A stretch of 64,000 nt of DNA from Magicicada septendecula (taxonomy: Eukaryota; Arthropoda; Insecta; Hemiptera; Cicadidae): positions 240,708,343 to 240,772,342 of the forward strand of contig CM068372.1 in NCBI GenBank assembly GCA_034769895.1, read 5' to 3'. Below the pieces are notes generated by a model. That model was not told the DNA's origin. It did not search any database and saw only the letters and a program-made list of their open reading frames with translations. The position numbers and the translations under genes were made by a program. The stretch's first letter is position 1; every line of letters begins with the position of its first letter. Shown here piece after piece: positions 46,489-58,113 of this stretch.

Positions 46489-47470
46489 TGGATCCCTGTC
46501 AGATGATGGAAGCTTTACAAACACTGCTGTTGTAGACATAGGAAGAAGCAGAAAAATGACAGGATAAGAAATGCAGACAGGAGGCAGAAGAAGCAGAGAA
46601 GACAGGATGAAAAACGTAAGCAGGAAGCAGATGACATCAAAGCCTTAATTCAAGAGCAAAAGCAGATGGAAGAACATACTACAGCAGAATTAGGTCTCCT
46701 ATGTGGTGACATAGGTGAATTACGATGTGAGCTTAATAATCAGATTACCAGAATATCTGATGTAGAAGAATCCATGTCAAATAAAATAGCTGAAGTAGAA
46801 AAATCAGTGGCAAATATAAAAGAGCAAATTAAAAATGAAGTTGAAGAGTTCATGAAAATACAACCAAAACAAATTTCTGAACAGACTGTACCAATGATAA
46901 AAACAGAAAAAGCCAGAAAATAAGCCAGTAGAGAAAGTCACTATGCCTGCAGTAGGGACAGTTCATGTCAAAGCTCCAACCTTTGACGAAAGCAGTCACT
47001 GGGCAACGTACCTCTACCGAATTGAAGCTGCTGCATGCACAACTAATTGGACAGAGAAAGACAAGGCAGTCTCACTTGTTCTCGCATTAAAAGGACCAGC
47101 GGCAGAACTACTACAGAAAGTGCCACCTGACAGCCAGAACATATATGCAGAGTTGATAAAAGTTCTAGAATTACACTATGGTGATACAAATTTGTGAGAG
47201 GTGTACTACGCTCAGTTGAGAACAAGACGACAACGTTCCGGGGAGAGTCTTCAAGAGATTGATGCAAGTATTGACAGATTGATTGGATTGGCCTATCCTG
47301 AAGCACTATAAGACTTCCAAATAAGATTTGTGGTGCAGACATTTATTGATGGCATCAGAGATTGTGAACTCCAGCAAGTGTTACGAATGGCAAGACGCCA
47401 AAATAGCTCAGAAGCTCTTGTTCACGGCCTAGAGTTTGAAGCTGCTAGGTCAGCGTCCTGCTATATTAAT
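46489..47470 (+). pseudogene. Gag remnant, family A second copy
   Basis: The ATG at 46489 opens MDPCQMMEALQTLL, matching the other copy, followed by stops. The coiled-coil part is open at 46666-46920 (HTTAELGLLCGDIGELR, then KQISEQTVPMIKTEKA). The capsid-like part is at 46943-47197 (VHVKAPTFDESSHWATYL, NWTEKDKAVSLVLALKGP), with a stop at 47196. The frame then continues as VYYAQLRTRRQRSGESL, and a last piece runs from 47330 (VQTFIDGIRDCELQQVL). Frame changes and stops are scattered through it. Gag would form the particle shell. The zinc knuckle and all of pol are lost. Confidence 0.8.
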
Positions 47471-47527
47471 GAGTTTGTGCCATCACATTGCCGTTACGAT
47501 GGGTGCAGAAAAACACTGTTGTCGGGC

Positions 47528-47854
47528 AATAAATACCAGTACTCAACGACTTTCAAGTCAGTATTAGTGCGATATATTTACAGAGCGATTCAAGTTATTA
47601 CTGTGTATTTTCAAGTAGTTATTAGTGAAGTGTTGCGTTTTATAATCGGATGGTATAATTATAACAATTGAGTTTTAATATTAGTGGACATTTTATTGCG
47701 TGTGAACAATTTTCATTTGATTTGTTGTAGAGACTCTGTTGTTAATTAAGAACTGTTTAACTTAAAATTAAAGGAGTGATTAGTGACTTAATTGGTGTCT
47801 AGTACTTATTTTGTTTCCACTGTACCTACGACGATCGAGTAGACCGTCGTAACA
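47528..47854 (+). repeat. 3' LTR of family A second copy, 5'-truncated
   Basis: Begins within AATAAATACCAGTACTCAAC, the TATA region, so the first part is missing, and ends GTCGTAACA. Confidence 0.75.
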
Positions 47855-48305
47855 GTATATATACTTATGTATATAAGTGTGTGTGCGTGTGCATGCACGC
47901 TTCAACTGAAATAACCTGTACAATAACCTGACAGCAATGGAACGAGATAAAAAAAAAACTTGTTTCTGTTCGGTAAACAAGGGTGACGTTAAGAAATACT
48001 AAATATACATTTTTATATAACCATATTGTTTTTCAAATTACAAAGTATAAAGAAACAAACTTTAATTTCAGAAAAGATCTGTGAATTATTTTGCTGGTAG
48101 GGCAAAGGGCCACTGGAAAAAAATAAGTTCAGGAGGGGGATAAAAGTTTGTTAATGCTGATGTAATCCTCTTTTCACTATTTACTAGACAGTGTAAGGAA
48201 AGCATTGTGAATGTAATTCAAATCGAGTTTTCACTGATGTTAGCCTGACTGAAAGTGTTGTGGGCTCAAATTCATAGTTACTGTGTTGGAAAATAAGAAT
48301 ATTAT

Positions 48306-48555
48306 GGTATATACAAAATTGATTGCCAAGATTGCAATAAATGCTACATAGGACAAACAAAAAACAGCTGAAAAAACGTTATTTTGTACACCTAAATGCA
48401 TACAAAAAGCAGAAATATATAAATCTAATTTGGCCACACATGCAATAAACACTGGACATGAAATTCCAGACACAACCAATATGACACTAATAAAACATAC
48501 CACACAAAGGGGCCATAATGAACATTTGGGAAAATTGACAACTATACAAACATAA
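48306..48555 (+). pseudogene. Penelope-like GIY-YIG endonuclease fragment, unit 1
   Basis: The frame at 48306 reads GIYKIDCQDCNKCYIGQTK, with the two eponymous triplets G-I-Y and Y-I-G and the Cys pairs usual in the Penelope endonuclease. A stop follows. After a frame change the translation reads SNLATHAINTGHEIPDTTN and IKHTTQRGHNEHLGKL, matching the LA.HA...GH segment and the C-terminal end of that domain. In active Penelope elements this domain nicks target DNA for retrotransposition. The reverse transcriptase part is missing. A hydrophobic frame on the opposite strand over the same DNA is a shadow. Confidence 0.75.
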
Positions 48556-48639
48556 AACACAAAACAAGCTAATACATGAACAAATACAAATCAGTACAAA
48601 ACATGACAATTTTTAAAGCACTCAACGTAGAAAATACAC

Positions 48640-48885
48640 AAAATAATATATACACCACAATCACACACAATAATAGCAATTTAAAGCACCAGAAATCAAC
48701 AGGAAACCAAAACAATAACCAGCAAACACAAATACCTCACAAGGCACAAAATTAGGAAGGCTGTAGATGGGAAAACAAGGCTTCCCGAAACATGTTCCAA
48801 ATAGGGAGAAAACGTCTTGAGGTAAAGTCATCATAAAATATATATTATATACATCAAGAAACAGACTGTAGAAGAAAGTGTTTGA
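48640..48885 (+). mobile_element. Penelope tail in unit 1, ending in (AT)n
   Basis: Matches the tails at 3078-3470 and 13230-13740, including CTTGAGGTAAA, CATCAAGAAACAGACTGTAG and GTGTTTGA before (AT)n. Equivalent segments in units 2 and 3 end at about 54276 and 59665. Confidence 0.75.
48761..48796 (+). ncRNA. Hammerhead-like motif, unit 1
   Basis: CTGTAGA core (consensus CTGANGA, one change), unpaired T, 5-bp stem GGGAA/TTCCC, then CGAAACATGTT. Confidence 0.45.
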
Positions 48886-48895
48886 ATATATATAT

Positions 48896-50768
48896 TGCAA
48901 CAGTACAAACAATAATGATACTGTGCATTGCCCGAATAAATAATAAAAATGAATAAATATAAATTAATAAACGAGCTGAATCGTAAAATTGCATAAGCTG
49001 AATCGTAGTAAAATAGGGAGTACAGAATTCATGAATGGACAAGCAGTTTCGACACACCTGTCGCTAGCGTTGTGTATGCGCATATTTTGCTAGTGTGTGT
49101 GAAACCTGTCCATTCCTGAAATGTAACCAACCCTTTTCAAGTAGAATAGTTATACGTGTTTATTGTTAATTATAAGAAAAGTATGTACGATAGGATGAAA
49201 CAAAAGACACCAAAGTGTGTAGGAATTATAGATAAATAAAATGTTAAAAAACCATACAGAGGTAATGAAAAGTGCAATTACTATACGAAAAAATGAATAA
49301 CTTTTTGTGAATACGATAAAGAAGTGCAATTTACGTATAGTAATCACATAAAAATTACTGATCGCTTGGACACAGAGTGATGCGAAACAAACTTCGTAAT
49401 TCACGAACATAGGCGAAAATAGTGATTTGAACCAGAGTGGGTAGAGTGACGCCTTGACAGAATCTGACAAGTTGGAAAGTGTTCAGACAGTAATTTTTGC
49501 ACAACCGGACTAAATACCAGGTCGCGCTAATAAAGTTTCTTCTTCTCGATTCAACCATTGCCTCAGGAGGCTATGTCAGTCGACGACATAAATTCACAAT
49601 TATCGTAAGAGTCACAGGACCAACTAGCTATACAGCCTTAGCTGCAAAATACTTATGATGAGGTCTATGGACACACCAGCAGCATATGACATGAGATGAG
49701 ACGACTGTTAATCAGCACACACAGAGGTCACGACCAGAGGACCTGAAGCACATGCAGAGGACACGGAGGACGTACAGATGAATAACCACGTCAAACGAGG
49801 TGATAAAAAAACATTTAATTACAGACAGTTGAAAGACACTAATTAAAGTTTGAATGGAAGACATTCAACCAATATTAAATATAATAAATGATGCATAAAT
49901 GTAAAAGCAGTAAAAATTAGAATAATATTTCTTGTATCAAATTTAGAAATTAGTAACGAAAACGATAAGAGAAATACGTAATTTTAGAAATAACGCAATT
50001 AGTAAAGTCTTTTATGATAAAGAAAAAAAAATGCATATGCAGTAGAAAGTAAAACAATGTAATATAAAACAAGTTTAAATAGAAGTAAATCATTTTTTTT
50101 TTTTTTGAAGCTAATGAATCAGCAATTGCAAAAATACGAACACACCATGAGTAAGCCGAGAGCAAAGTAAACATTTTAAAGTAATTTTAATTAGTTAATA
50201 AGAGTTGTATATAACTTATGTATTTAATTTGTTAGCAATAAGTTATGTACGAAAACTTTGTACAAACGATTTAATAATGAGTTATTGTTTAATATCCGAT
50301 ATGAGAGATGTTAAATAAATAAATAATGGAACGATTTTAAACGTAAATAACGTTATTTTCTTCTTATTACGATTACACCCATGAATTCAATACAATATAT
50401 ATATGAGTTTAAATTGGTTAACTTGCGTAGTATAAATAATTGCCTCCCAAAAGCATGTGGCTACACAAGTTACATTAATTTAAATAAACATCAATTTGTT
50501 ATGTTGTAAATTGGCGCTCCAAAAATTGTGGGGCTCCACAAATTTAAATAAATATTGAAGTGCAATTTGTATGGTTGTAAATTGTCGCCTATGAACGTGT
50601 GGCATGATCCCGACCATTTGACTGTATATAAAAAAAATGTTTGTAGCTAAATGGTTGCTCTAAAAAAAAATAAAGGTGTGTTAAATAAAAAAATATATAT
50701 TATATGTGATAATTATTTATATTAAACAATAATTGTATGTTATGTTAATTGTTGTGTATTAAGACACA
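48896..50768 (+). repeat. Putative long LTR of a decayed gypsy-like element, unit 1
   Basis: The segment starts TGCAACAGTACAAAC and its first 180 bases recur after the integrase fragment (53036-53216). It ends GACACA, two bases before TGGCGCTCAACG. A TATA-like GTATATAAA (50623) and AATAAAG (50669) lie near the end, as expected for an LTR. Length 1873 bp. Confidence 0.55.
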
Positions 50769-50770
50769 AC

Positions 50771-50788
50771 TGGCGCTCAACGAAATAA
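50771..50788 (+). promoter_or_regulatory. Primer-binding-site-like sequence, unit 1
   Basis: TGGCGCTCAACGAAATAA matches the start of the tRNA-Lys(CUU) complement (TGGCGCCCAACG) at 11 of 12 bases, then diverges. Copies at 56162 and 61546. Confidence 0.5.
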
Positions 50789-50984
50789 TATCATTGTAAA
50801 GGTGTAATGGTAATAAGAAAAGTAATAAATAAATAAAATTAGTAATTCGGTTCCATAAGAATAAAGTTCTAAAACATAATAAATAAATACATCATATTCG
50901 ATATGGCAGCACCAGGAAGTATTAGTATGGAGGTAATCATTAAGGTGATGGGAAACCTTATGGAAGAATATGGAATAAGACAAA

Positions 50985-51455
50985 ATGTATGTGCTAAGAC
51001 TAGATAGAAACATAGAAGAGTTAACACCAAATAAAGAACAATTAGGTAAAACATTAAAAGAATATAATACTATTCTAAGAGAAGGAGCAAAAGATATCGT
51101 AGAACAAGATATCGTAAATAAGACTATGCACTTAGTAGCTACGTATATCGACAATAATACGCGTATAAACGCACGCAAAAGTAATGCTAAGATAGCACTT
51201 GATACACAAGCTATTAAAATAAAAAAGGAACTTGAAGGAATGTTAATATTTAATAATTATAATTCTAGAGAAATAAATAACATTAAGGAAGAAAGAAAAA
51301 TAAAGATTAAGAAAGCATACCTTATTGATAGAAATATCCAAATCGCAAGTTACACACACAGCGATAAATCACATAAAAGAAAAATATGTGTAAAACACTT
51401 AACACACAATAAGTATCACTGTAACGAGAAACGTAGTAATAAATCATCTATATGA
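50985..51455 (+). pseudogene. Gag-position ORF of the unit's retroelement, unit 1
   Basis: This 156-residue basic, Asn/Lys/Ile-rich frame lies where gag should be, 200 bases after the primer-site-like sequence. It includes LRLDRNIEELTPNKEQLGK and KDIVEQDIVNKTMHLVATY. An upstream ATG at 50903 opens about 30 residues (MAAPGSISMEVIIKVMGN) in another frame, overlapping its start, so the real N-terminus may be joined by a frame change. I do not recognise a family. The frame is kept intact in all three units, which most likely reflects recent duplication. Confidence 0.45.
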
Positions 51456-52198
51456 AACACTACGCAAACTTGTGATAATTATAATATTAACTATATGCAC
51501 GATAAGTATAAAGCGAACGATAATTATAATAACGATAATTATAACTGTAATTATAAAAACTACAGAGGTTATCATAAACGACGGATGAAAAAACAGTCGA
51601 CAGCTGTTTATATGGGCCTCAAGCAGACTGACCATACGCAATGCATTAGTGACGAGAGAATTGTGGAACGTGCTGAGAGAAGAGAGAGGGTTATTCGACG
51701 CGGCTAAGAAACAAATTTTTACCTTATAAACAGGTGAGTTATGCAGTCACATAGAGTTATACATTACAATGGAATGTTAACAAGGATGAGAAGCGGAAAT
51801 TGTTATGTCGGCGACTATACGGCAAAGGAAACGATGTCCGACAGCTGGTCAAACAATACAATGCATTGTTAACTTAATCTAGGGAGGGTGTAAATTGAAC
51901 CACACTCAATGCCCGAAAATCAATAGTTATTTTAAGAAAAATATTACTGTTAATTATTAATAAGATAAAGAATTAATTAAGAAGGAATGTTAATGTGTTA
52001 AAAATATGTTAAGAAATGAAAGGAATGTCATTATCGATGTTGTTATTAATATGAAGAAAGGATTAGAAATGAGAAATAATTGTTATAATTGTCAGAACGG
52101 CTGATCAAGCGAAATCTTCATACCTTAGGGGAATGCAAGGACACAGAAGAAAGCGATAGTGAAAAGTCAAAGAGCAGAGACTACTTAGAATTTAGAAC

Positions 52199-52390
52199 TA
52201 CGAGTAAAATATCGATATGTTTTCTAAGGCAGTTCATCTGTAACCGATCATGCGACACACTACAAAGCTAAAAGAGTATTCTGTTACGGAAGTGTATTTC
52301 AGCACAGGGTAAGAATGAAGAAAATTATGAGCGATCAGAAAAGAAATGTAAGTAATGTTCATGTAAGAGAAGATTAAAGAATGTAGGAAT
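52199..52390 (+). pseudogene. Older, diverged duplicate of the integrase fragment, unit 1
   Basis: ATCGATATGTTTTCTAAGGC, TGCGACACACTACAAAG and ATGAGCGATCAGA match in order ATCGATGTGTTTTCCAAGGC, TGCGACCCACCATGAAG and TTGAGTGATCAGA of the fragment that follows. The same region is present in units 2 and 3 (about 57578 and 62962). Confidence 0.55.
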
Positions 52391-52446
52391 GTTATGATTA
52401 AGGAAATGCAAAATTACAGAGTGAAAGATGGCGTAAATACGTAGAA

Positions 52447-52734
52447 ATGCAGAGCATCCAGAAAGAAAATAAGGGAGAGCTAATTGCAGTGGATTTTCTG
52501 GGACCACTACCACGATCAAGTCGAGGAGTGAAACACATATTGGTATGTATCGATGTGTTTTCCAAGGCAGTCCGACTGTACCCAATTATGCGACCCACCA
52601 TGAAGGTTGTTCTACAGATACTAGTGCAGAAATATATTCCAACATTTGGCAAGATGAAAAAGGTCTTGAGTGATCAGAGTATACAATTCCAGAGTGAGAA
52701 ATGGGAGAGAACTTTAAGAAAATTCCATTCATAA
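52447..52734 (+). pseudogene. Ty3/gypsy integrase core fragment, unit 1
   Basis: The 95-residue frame carries GELIAVDFLGPLPRSSRGVK (first catalytic Asp), ILVCIDVFSKAVRLYPI, then IPTFGKMKKVLSDQSIQFQS (second Asp in LSDQ). It ends soon after, before the catalytic Glu. An intact integrase would insert the element's DNA copy. The zinc domain, third catalytic residue and C-terminal domain are missing. It is followed by about 300 non-coding bases and the truncated second LTR. The sequence differs clearly from the integrase at 24742. Confidence 0.8.
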
Positions 52735-53035
52735 ATAACTGGGTCACTAGAACAAATAAAGGGGAACAATGATTAAAGCGGATGTAACGTAACAACACGG
52801 CGACTGTACGTACAATAAATGCAACTCTACTTGCATAGAGGGGGGAATATTTGCTTAAAAACCTCCAATGAAGGGTACAATTGAAAAATCGAATACTCAT
52901 TATTAATCGCACATAAAATAAATAAATATGTCGATAAATAAAAAGCAATACATATTATTTGTCTAATGAAAAGGCAGAGAAAAAAAAATTTTAATTTTGT
53001 ATAAAAAATTTTTTTTTCACCAAGCTGGGAAATAA

Positions 53036-53216
53036 TGCAACAGTACAAACAATAATGATACTGTGCATTGCTCAAATAAATAAAATAAAGAATAAAAATG
53101 AATAAATATAAATTAATAAACATGACTCAGATTGCATAAGCTGAATCGTAGTAAAAATAGGGAGTACAGAATTCATGCATGGACATGCAGTTTTGACACA
53201 CCTGTCGCTAGCGTTG
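53036..53216 (+). repeat. Truncated second LTR, unit 1
   Basis: Repeats the first 180 bases of the LTR at 48896 and stops at CGCTAGCGTTG. Preceded by the purine-rich GGGAAATAA. Equivalent copies at 58415-58595 and 63799-63979. Confidence 0.65.
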
Positions 53217-53704
53217 ATCTGATAGGTCGACTATATGAATCGTTATAATACTTATGTATATAAGTGTGTGTGCGTGTGCGTGCACGCATCAACTGAAATA
53301 ACCTGTACAATGTACAATAACCTGTCGGCAATGGAACGAGATGTAAAAAAAAACTTGTTTCTGTTCAGTAAACAAGGGTGACGTTGATTAAGAAATAATA
53401 AATATACATTTTGATATAACCGTATTGTTTTTCAAATTACAAAGTATAAAGAAACAAACTTTAATTTCAGAAAAGATCTGTGAATTATTTTGCTGGTAGG
53501 GCAAAGGGCCACTGGAAAAAAATAAGTTCAGGAGGGGGATAAAAGTTTGTTAATGCTGATGTAATCCTCTTTTCACTATTTACTAGACAGTGTAAGGAAA
53601 GCATTGTGAATGTAATTCAAATCGAGTTTTCACTGATGTTAGCCTGACTGAAAGTGTTGTGGGCTCAAATTCATAGTTACTGTGTTGGAAAATAAGAATA
53701 TTAT

Positions 53705-53954
53705 GGTATATACAAAATTGAATGCCAAGATTGCAATAAATGCTACATAGGACAAACAAAAAACAGCTGAAAAAACGTTATTTTGTACACCTAAATGCAT
53801 ACAAAAAGCAGACATATATAAATCTAATTTGGCCACACATGCAATAAACACTGGACATGAAATTCCAGACACAACCAATATGACACTAATAAAACATACC
53901 ACACAAAGGGGCCATAATGAACATTTGGGAAAAATGACAAATATACAAACATAA
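53705..53954 (+). pseudogene. Penelope-like GIY-YIG endonuclease fragment, unit 2
   Basis: Same structure and same breaks as in unit 1. The codon after YKI differs (GAATGC for GATTGC, giving E-C for D-C), and the end reads GKMTN. Shared stops show the fragment was already dead before the units were multiplied. Confidence 0.75.
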
Positions 53955-54286
53955 AACACAAAACAAACTAATACATGAACAAATACAAATCAATACAAAA
54001 CATGACAATTTTTAAAGCACTCAACTTAGAAAATACACAAAATAATATATACACCACAATCACACACAATAATTCCAATTTAAAGCACCAGAAATCAACA
54101 GGAAACCAAAACAATAACCAGCCAACACACAAATACCTCACAAGGCACAAAATTAGGAAGGCTAAACAAGGCTTCCCGAAACATGTTCCAAATAGGGAGA
54201 AAACGTCTTGAGGTAAAGTCATCATAAAATATATATTATATACATCAAGAAACAGACTGTAGAAGAAAGTGTTTGAATATATATAT

Positions 54287-56159
54287 TGCAACAGTACAAA
54301 CAATAATGATACTGTGCATTGCCCAAATAAATAATAAAAATGAATAAATATAAATTAATAAACGAGCTGAATCGTAAAATTGCATAAGCTGAATCGTAGT
54401 AAAATAGGGAGTACAGAATTCATGAATGGACAAGCAGTTTCGACACACCTGTCGCTAGCGTTGTGTATGAGCATATTTTGCTAGTGTGTGTGAAACCTGT
54501 CCATTCCTGAAATGTAACCAACCCTTTTCAAGTAGAATAGTTATACGTGTTTATTGTTAATTATAAGAAAAGTATGTACGATAGGATGAAACAAAAGACA
54601 CCAAAGTGTGTAGGAATTATAGATAAATAAAATGTTAAAAAACCATACAGAGGTAATGAAAAGTGCAATTACTATACGAAAAAATGAATAACTTTTTGTG
54701 AATACGATAAAGAAGTGCAATTTACGTATAGTAATCACATAAAAATTACTGATCGCTTGGACACAGAGTGATGCGAAACAAACTTCGTAATTCACGAACA
54801 TAGGCGAAAATAGTGATTTGAACCAGAGTGGGTAGAGTGACGCCTTGACAGAATCTGACAAGTTGGAAAGTGTTCAGACAGTAATTTTTGCACAACCGGA
54901 CTAAATACCAGGTCGCGCTAATAAAGTTTCTTCTTCTCGATTCAACCATTGCCTCAGGAGGCTATGTCAGTCGACGACATAAATTCACAATTATCGTAAG
55001 AGTCACAGGACCAACTAGCTATACAGCCTTAGCTGCAAAATACTTATGATGAGGTCTATGGACACACCAGCAGCATATGACATGAGATGAGACGACTGTT
55101 AATCAGCACACACAGAGGTCACGACCAGAGGACCTGAAGCACATGCAGAGGACACGGAGGACGTACAGATGAATAACCACGTCAAACGAGGTGATAAAAA
55201 AACATTTAATTACAGACAGTTGAAAGACACTAATTAAAGTTTGAATGGAAGACATTCAACCAATATTAAATATAATAAATGATGCATAAATGTAAAAGCA
55301 GTAAAAATTAGAATAATATTTCTTGTATCAAATTTAGAAATTAGTAACGAAAACGATAAGAGAAATACGTAATTTTAGAAATAACGCAATTAGTAAAGTC
55401 TTTTATGATAAAGAAAAAAAAATGCATATGCAGTAGAAAGTAAAACAATGTAATATAAAACAAGTTTAAATAGAAGTAAATCATTTTTTTTTTTTTTGAA
55501 GCTAATGAATCAGCAATTGCAAAAATACGAACACACCATGAGTAAGCCGAGAGCAAAGTAAACATTTTAAAGTAATTTTAATTAGTTAATAAGAGTTGTA
55601 TATAACTTATGTATTTAATTTGTTAGCAATAAGTTATGTACGAAAACTTTGTACAAACGATTTAATAATGAGTTATTGTTTAATATCCGATATGAGAGAT
55701 GTTAAATAAATAAATAATGGAACGATTTTAAACGTAAATAACGTTATTTTCTTCTTATTACGATTACACCCATGAATTCAATACAATATATATATGAGTT
55801 TAAATTGGTTAACTTGCGTAGTATAAATAATTGCCTCCCAAAAGCATGTGGCTACACAAGTTACATTAATTTAAATAAACATCAATTTGTTATGTTGTAA
55901 ATTGGCGCTCCAAAAATTGTGGGGCTCCACAAATTTAAATAAATATTGAAGTGCAATTTGTATGGTTGTAAATTGTCGCCTATGAACGTGTGGCATGATC
56001 CCGACCATTTGACTATATATAAAAAAAATGTTTGTAGCTAAATGGTTGCTCTAAAAAAAAATAAAGGTGTGTTAAATAAAAAAATATATATTATATGTGA
56101 TAATTATTTATATTAAACAATAATTGTATGTTATGTTAATTGTTGTGTATTAAGACACA
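54287..56159 (+). repeat. Putative long LTR, unit 2
   Basis: As in unit 1, nearly identical; TATATATAAA replaces GTATATAAA in the promoter-like region. Confidence 0.55.
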
Positions 56160-56375
56160 ACTGGCGCTCAACGAAATAATATCATTGTAAAGGTGTAATG
56201 GTAATAAGAAAAGTAATAAATAAATAAAATTAGTGATTCGGTTCCATAAGAATAAAGTTCTAAAACATAATAAATAAATACATCATATTCGATATGGCAG
56301 CACCAGGAAGTATTAGTATGGAGGTAATCATTAAGGTGATGGGAAACCTTATGGAAGAATATGGAATAAGACAAA

Positions 56376-56846
56376 ATGTATGTGCTAAGACTAGATAGAA
56401 ACATAGAAGAGTTAACACCAAATAAAGAACAATTAGGTAAAACATTAAAAGAATATAATACTATTCTAAGAGAAGGAGCAAAAGATATCGTAGAACAAGA
56501 TATCGTAAATAAGACTATGCACTTAGTAGCTACGTATATCGACAATAATACGCGTATAAACGCACGCAAAAGTAATGCTAAGATAGCACTTGATACACAA
56601 GCTATTAAAATAAAAAAGGAACTTGAAGGAATGTTAATATTTAATAATTATAATTCTAGAGAAATAAATAACATTAAGGAAGAAAGAAAAATAAAGATTA
56701 AGAAAGCATACCTTATTGATAGAAATATCCAAATCGCAAGTTACACACACAGCGATAAATCACATAAAAGAAAAATATGTGTAAAACACTTAACACACAA
56801 TAAGTATCACTGTAACGAGAAACGTAGTAATAAATCATCTATATGA
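56376..56846 (+). pseudogene. Gag-position ORF, unit 2
   Basis: The 156-residue protein is identical to that of units 1 and 3 as translated, and it has the same upstream overlapping short frame. The family is unknown. Confidence 0.45.
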
Positions 56847-57825
56847 AACACTACGCAAACTTGTGATAATTATAATATTAACTATATGCACGATAAGTAT
56901 AAAGCGAACGATAATTATAATAACGATAATTATAAAAACTACAGAGGTTATCATAAACGACGGATGAAAAAACAGTCGACTGCTGTTTATATGGGCCTCA
57001 AGCAGACTGACCATACGCAATGCATTAGTGACGAGAGAATTGTGGAACGTGCTGAGAGAAGAGAGAGGGTTATTCGACGCAGCTAAGAAACAAATTTTTA
57101 CCTTATAAACAGGTGAGTTATGCAGTCACATAGAGTTATACATTACAATGGAATGTTAACAAGGATGAGAAGCGGAAATTGTTATGTCGGCGACTATACG
57201 GCAAAGGAAACGATGTCCGACAGCTGGTCAAACAATACAATGCATTGTTAACTTAATCTAGGGAGGGTGTAAATTGAACCACACTCAATGCCCAAAAATC
57301 AATAGTTATTTTAAGAAAAATATTACTGTTAATTATTAATAAGATAAAGAATTAATTAAGAAGGAATGTTAATGTGTTAAAAATATGTTAAGAAATGAAA
57401 GGAATGTCATTATCGATGTTGTTATTAATATGAAGAAAGGATTAGAAATGAGAAATAATTGTTATAATTGTCAGAACGGCTGATCAAGCGAAATCTTCAT
57501 ACCTTAGGGGAATGCAAGGACACAGAAGAAAGCGATAGTGAAAAGTCAAAGAGCAGAGACTACTTAGAATTTAGAACTACGAGTAAAATATCGATATGTT
57601 TTCTAAGGCAGTTCATCTGTAACCGATCATGCGACACACTACAAAGCTAAAAGAGTATTCTGTTACGGAAGTGTATTTCAGCACAGGGTAAGAATGAAGA
57701 AAATTATGAGCGATCAGAAAAGAAATTTAAGTAATGTTCATGTAAGAGAAGATTAAAGAATGTAGGAATGTTATGATTAAGGAAATGCAAAATTACAGAG
57801 TGAAAGATGGCGTAAATACGTAGAA

Positions 57826-58113
57826 ATGCAGAGCATCCAGAAATAAAATAAGGGAGAGCTAATTGCAGTGGATTTTCTGGGACCACTACCACGATCAAGT
57901 CGAGGAGTGAAACACATATTGGTATGTATCGATATGTTTTCCAAGGCAGTCCGACTGTACCCAATTATGCGACCCACCATGAAGGTTGTTCTACAGATAC
58001 TACTGCAGAAATATATTCCAACATTTGGCAAGATGAAAAAGGTCTTGAGTGATCAGAGTATACAATTCCAGAGTGAGAAATGGGAGAGAACTTTAAGAAA
58101 ATTCCATTCATAA
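57826..58113 (+). pseudogene. Ty3/gypsy integrase core fragment, unit 2
   Basis: Same fragment as unit 1, but a G-to-T change gives a TAA in the first codons (CAGAAATAA). The first open Met-like start therefore lies later, and one residue differs (IDMFSK for IDVFSK). The stop is shared with unit 3. Confidence 0.78.

Larger units (their letters stand above)
45893..47854 (+). mobile_element. LTR retrotransposon family A, internally deleted copy
   Basis: Order on the plus strand: LTR, tRNA-Leu-like primer site, broken gag, then directly a second LTR lacking about its first 175 bases. Protease, reverse transcriptase and integrase are absent. Protein and LTR sequence match the minus-strand copy at 159-2304. 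The right end coincides with the start of the 5.38-kb tandem array. Confidence 0.8.
47855..53241. repeat. 5.38-kb composite tandem unit 1
   Basis: Homology to units 2 and 3 starts at about 47856. Order within the unit: spacer with GT/GC-rich ACTTATGTATATAAGTG start (47861); Penelope GIY-YIG fragment (48306-48555); Penelope tail and hammerhead-like motif (48640-48885); (AT)n; LTR-like segment (48896-50768); primer-site-like sequence; gag-like frame (50985-51455); integrase fragments (52199-52734); truncated second LTR (53036-53216). Corresponding points in units 1, 2 and 3 are 5379-5399 bases apart. Confidence 0.93.

Noticed and set aside
48240..48560. Hydrophobic minus-strand frame of 106 residues, repeated in each unit
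   Set aside because: It is antisense to the GIY-YIG fragment, whose motifs are on the plus strand. Its hydrophobicity comes from A-rich plus-strand DNA.
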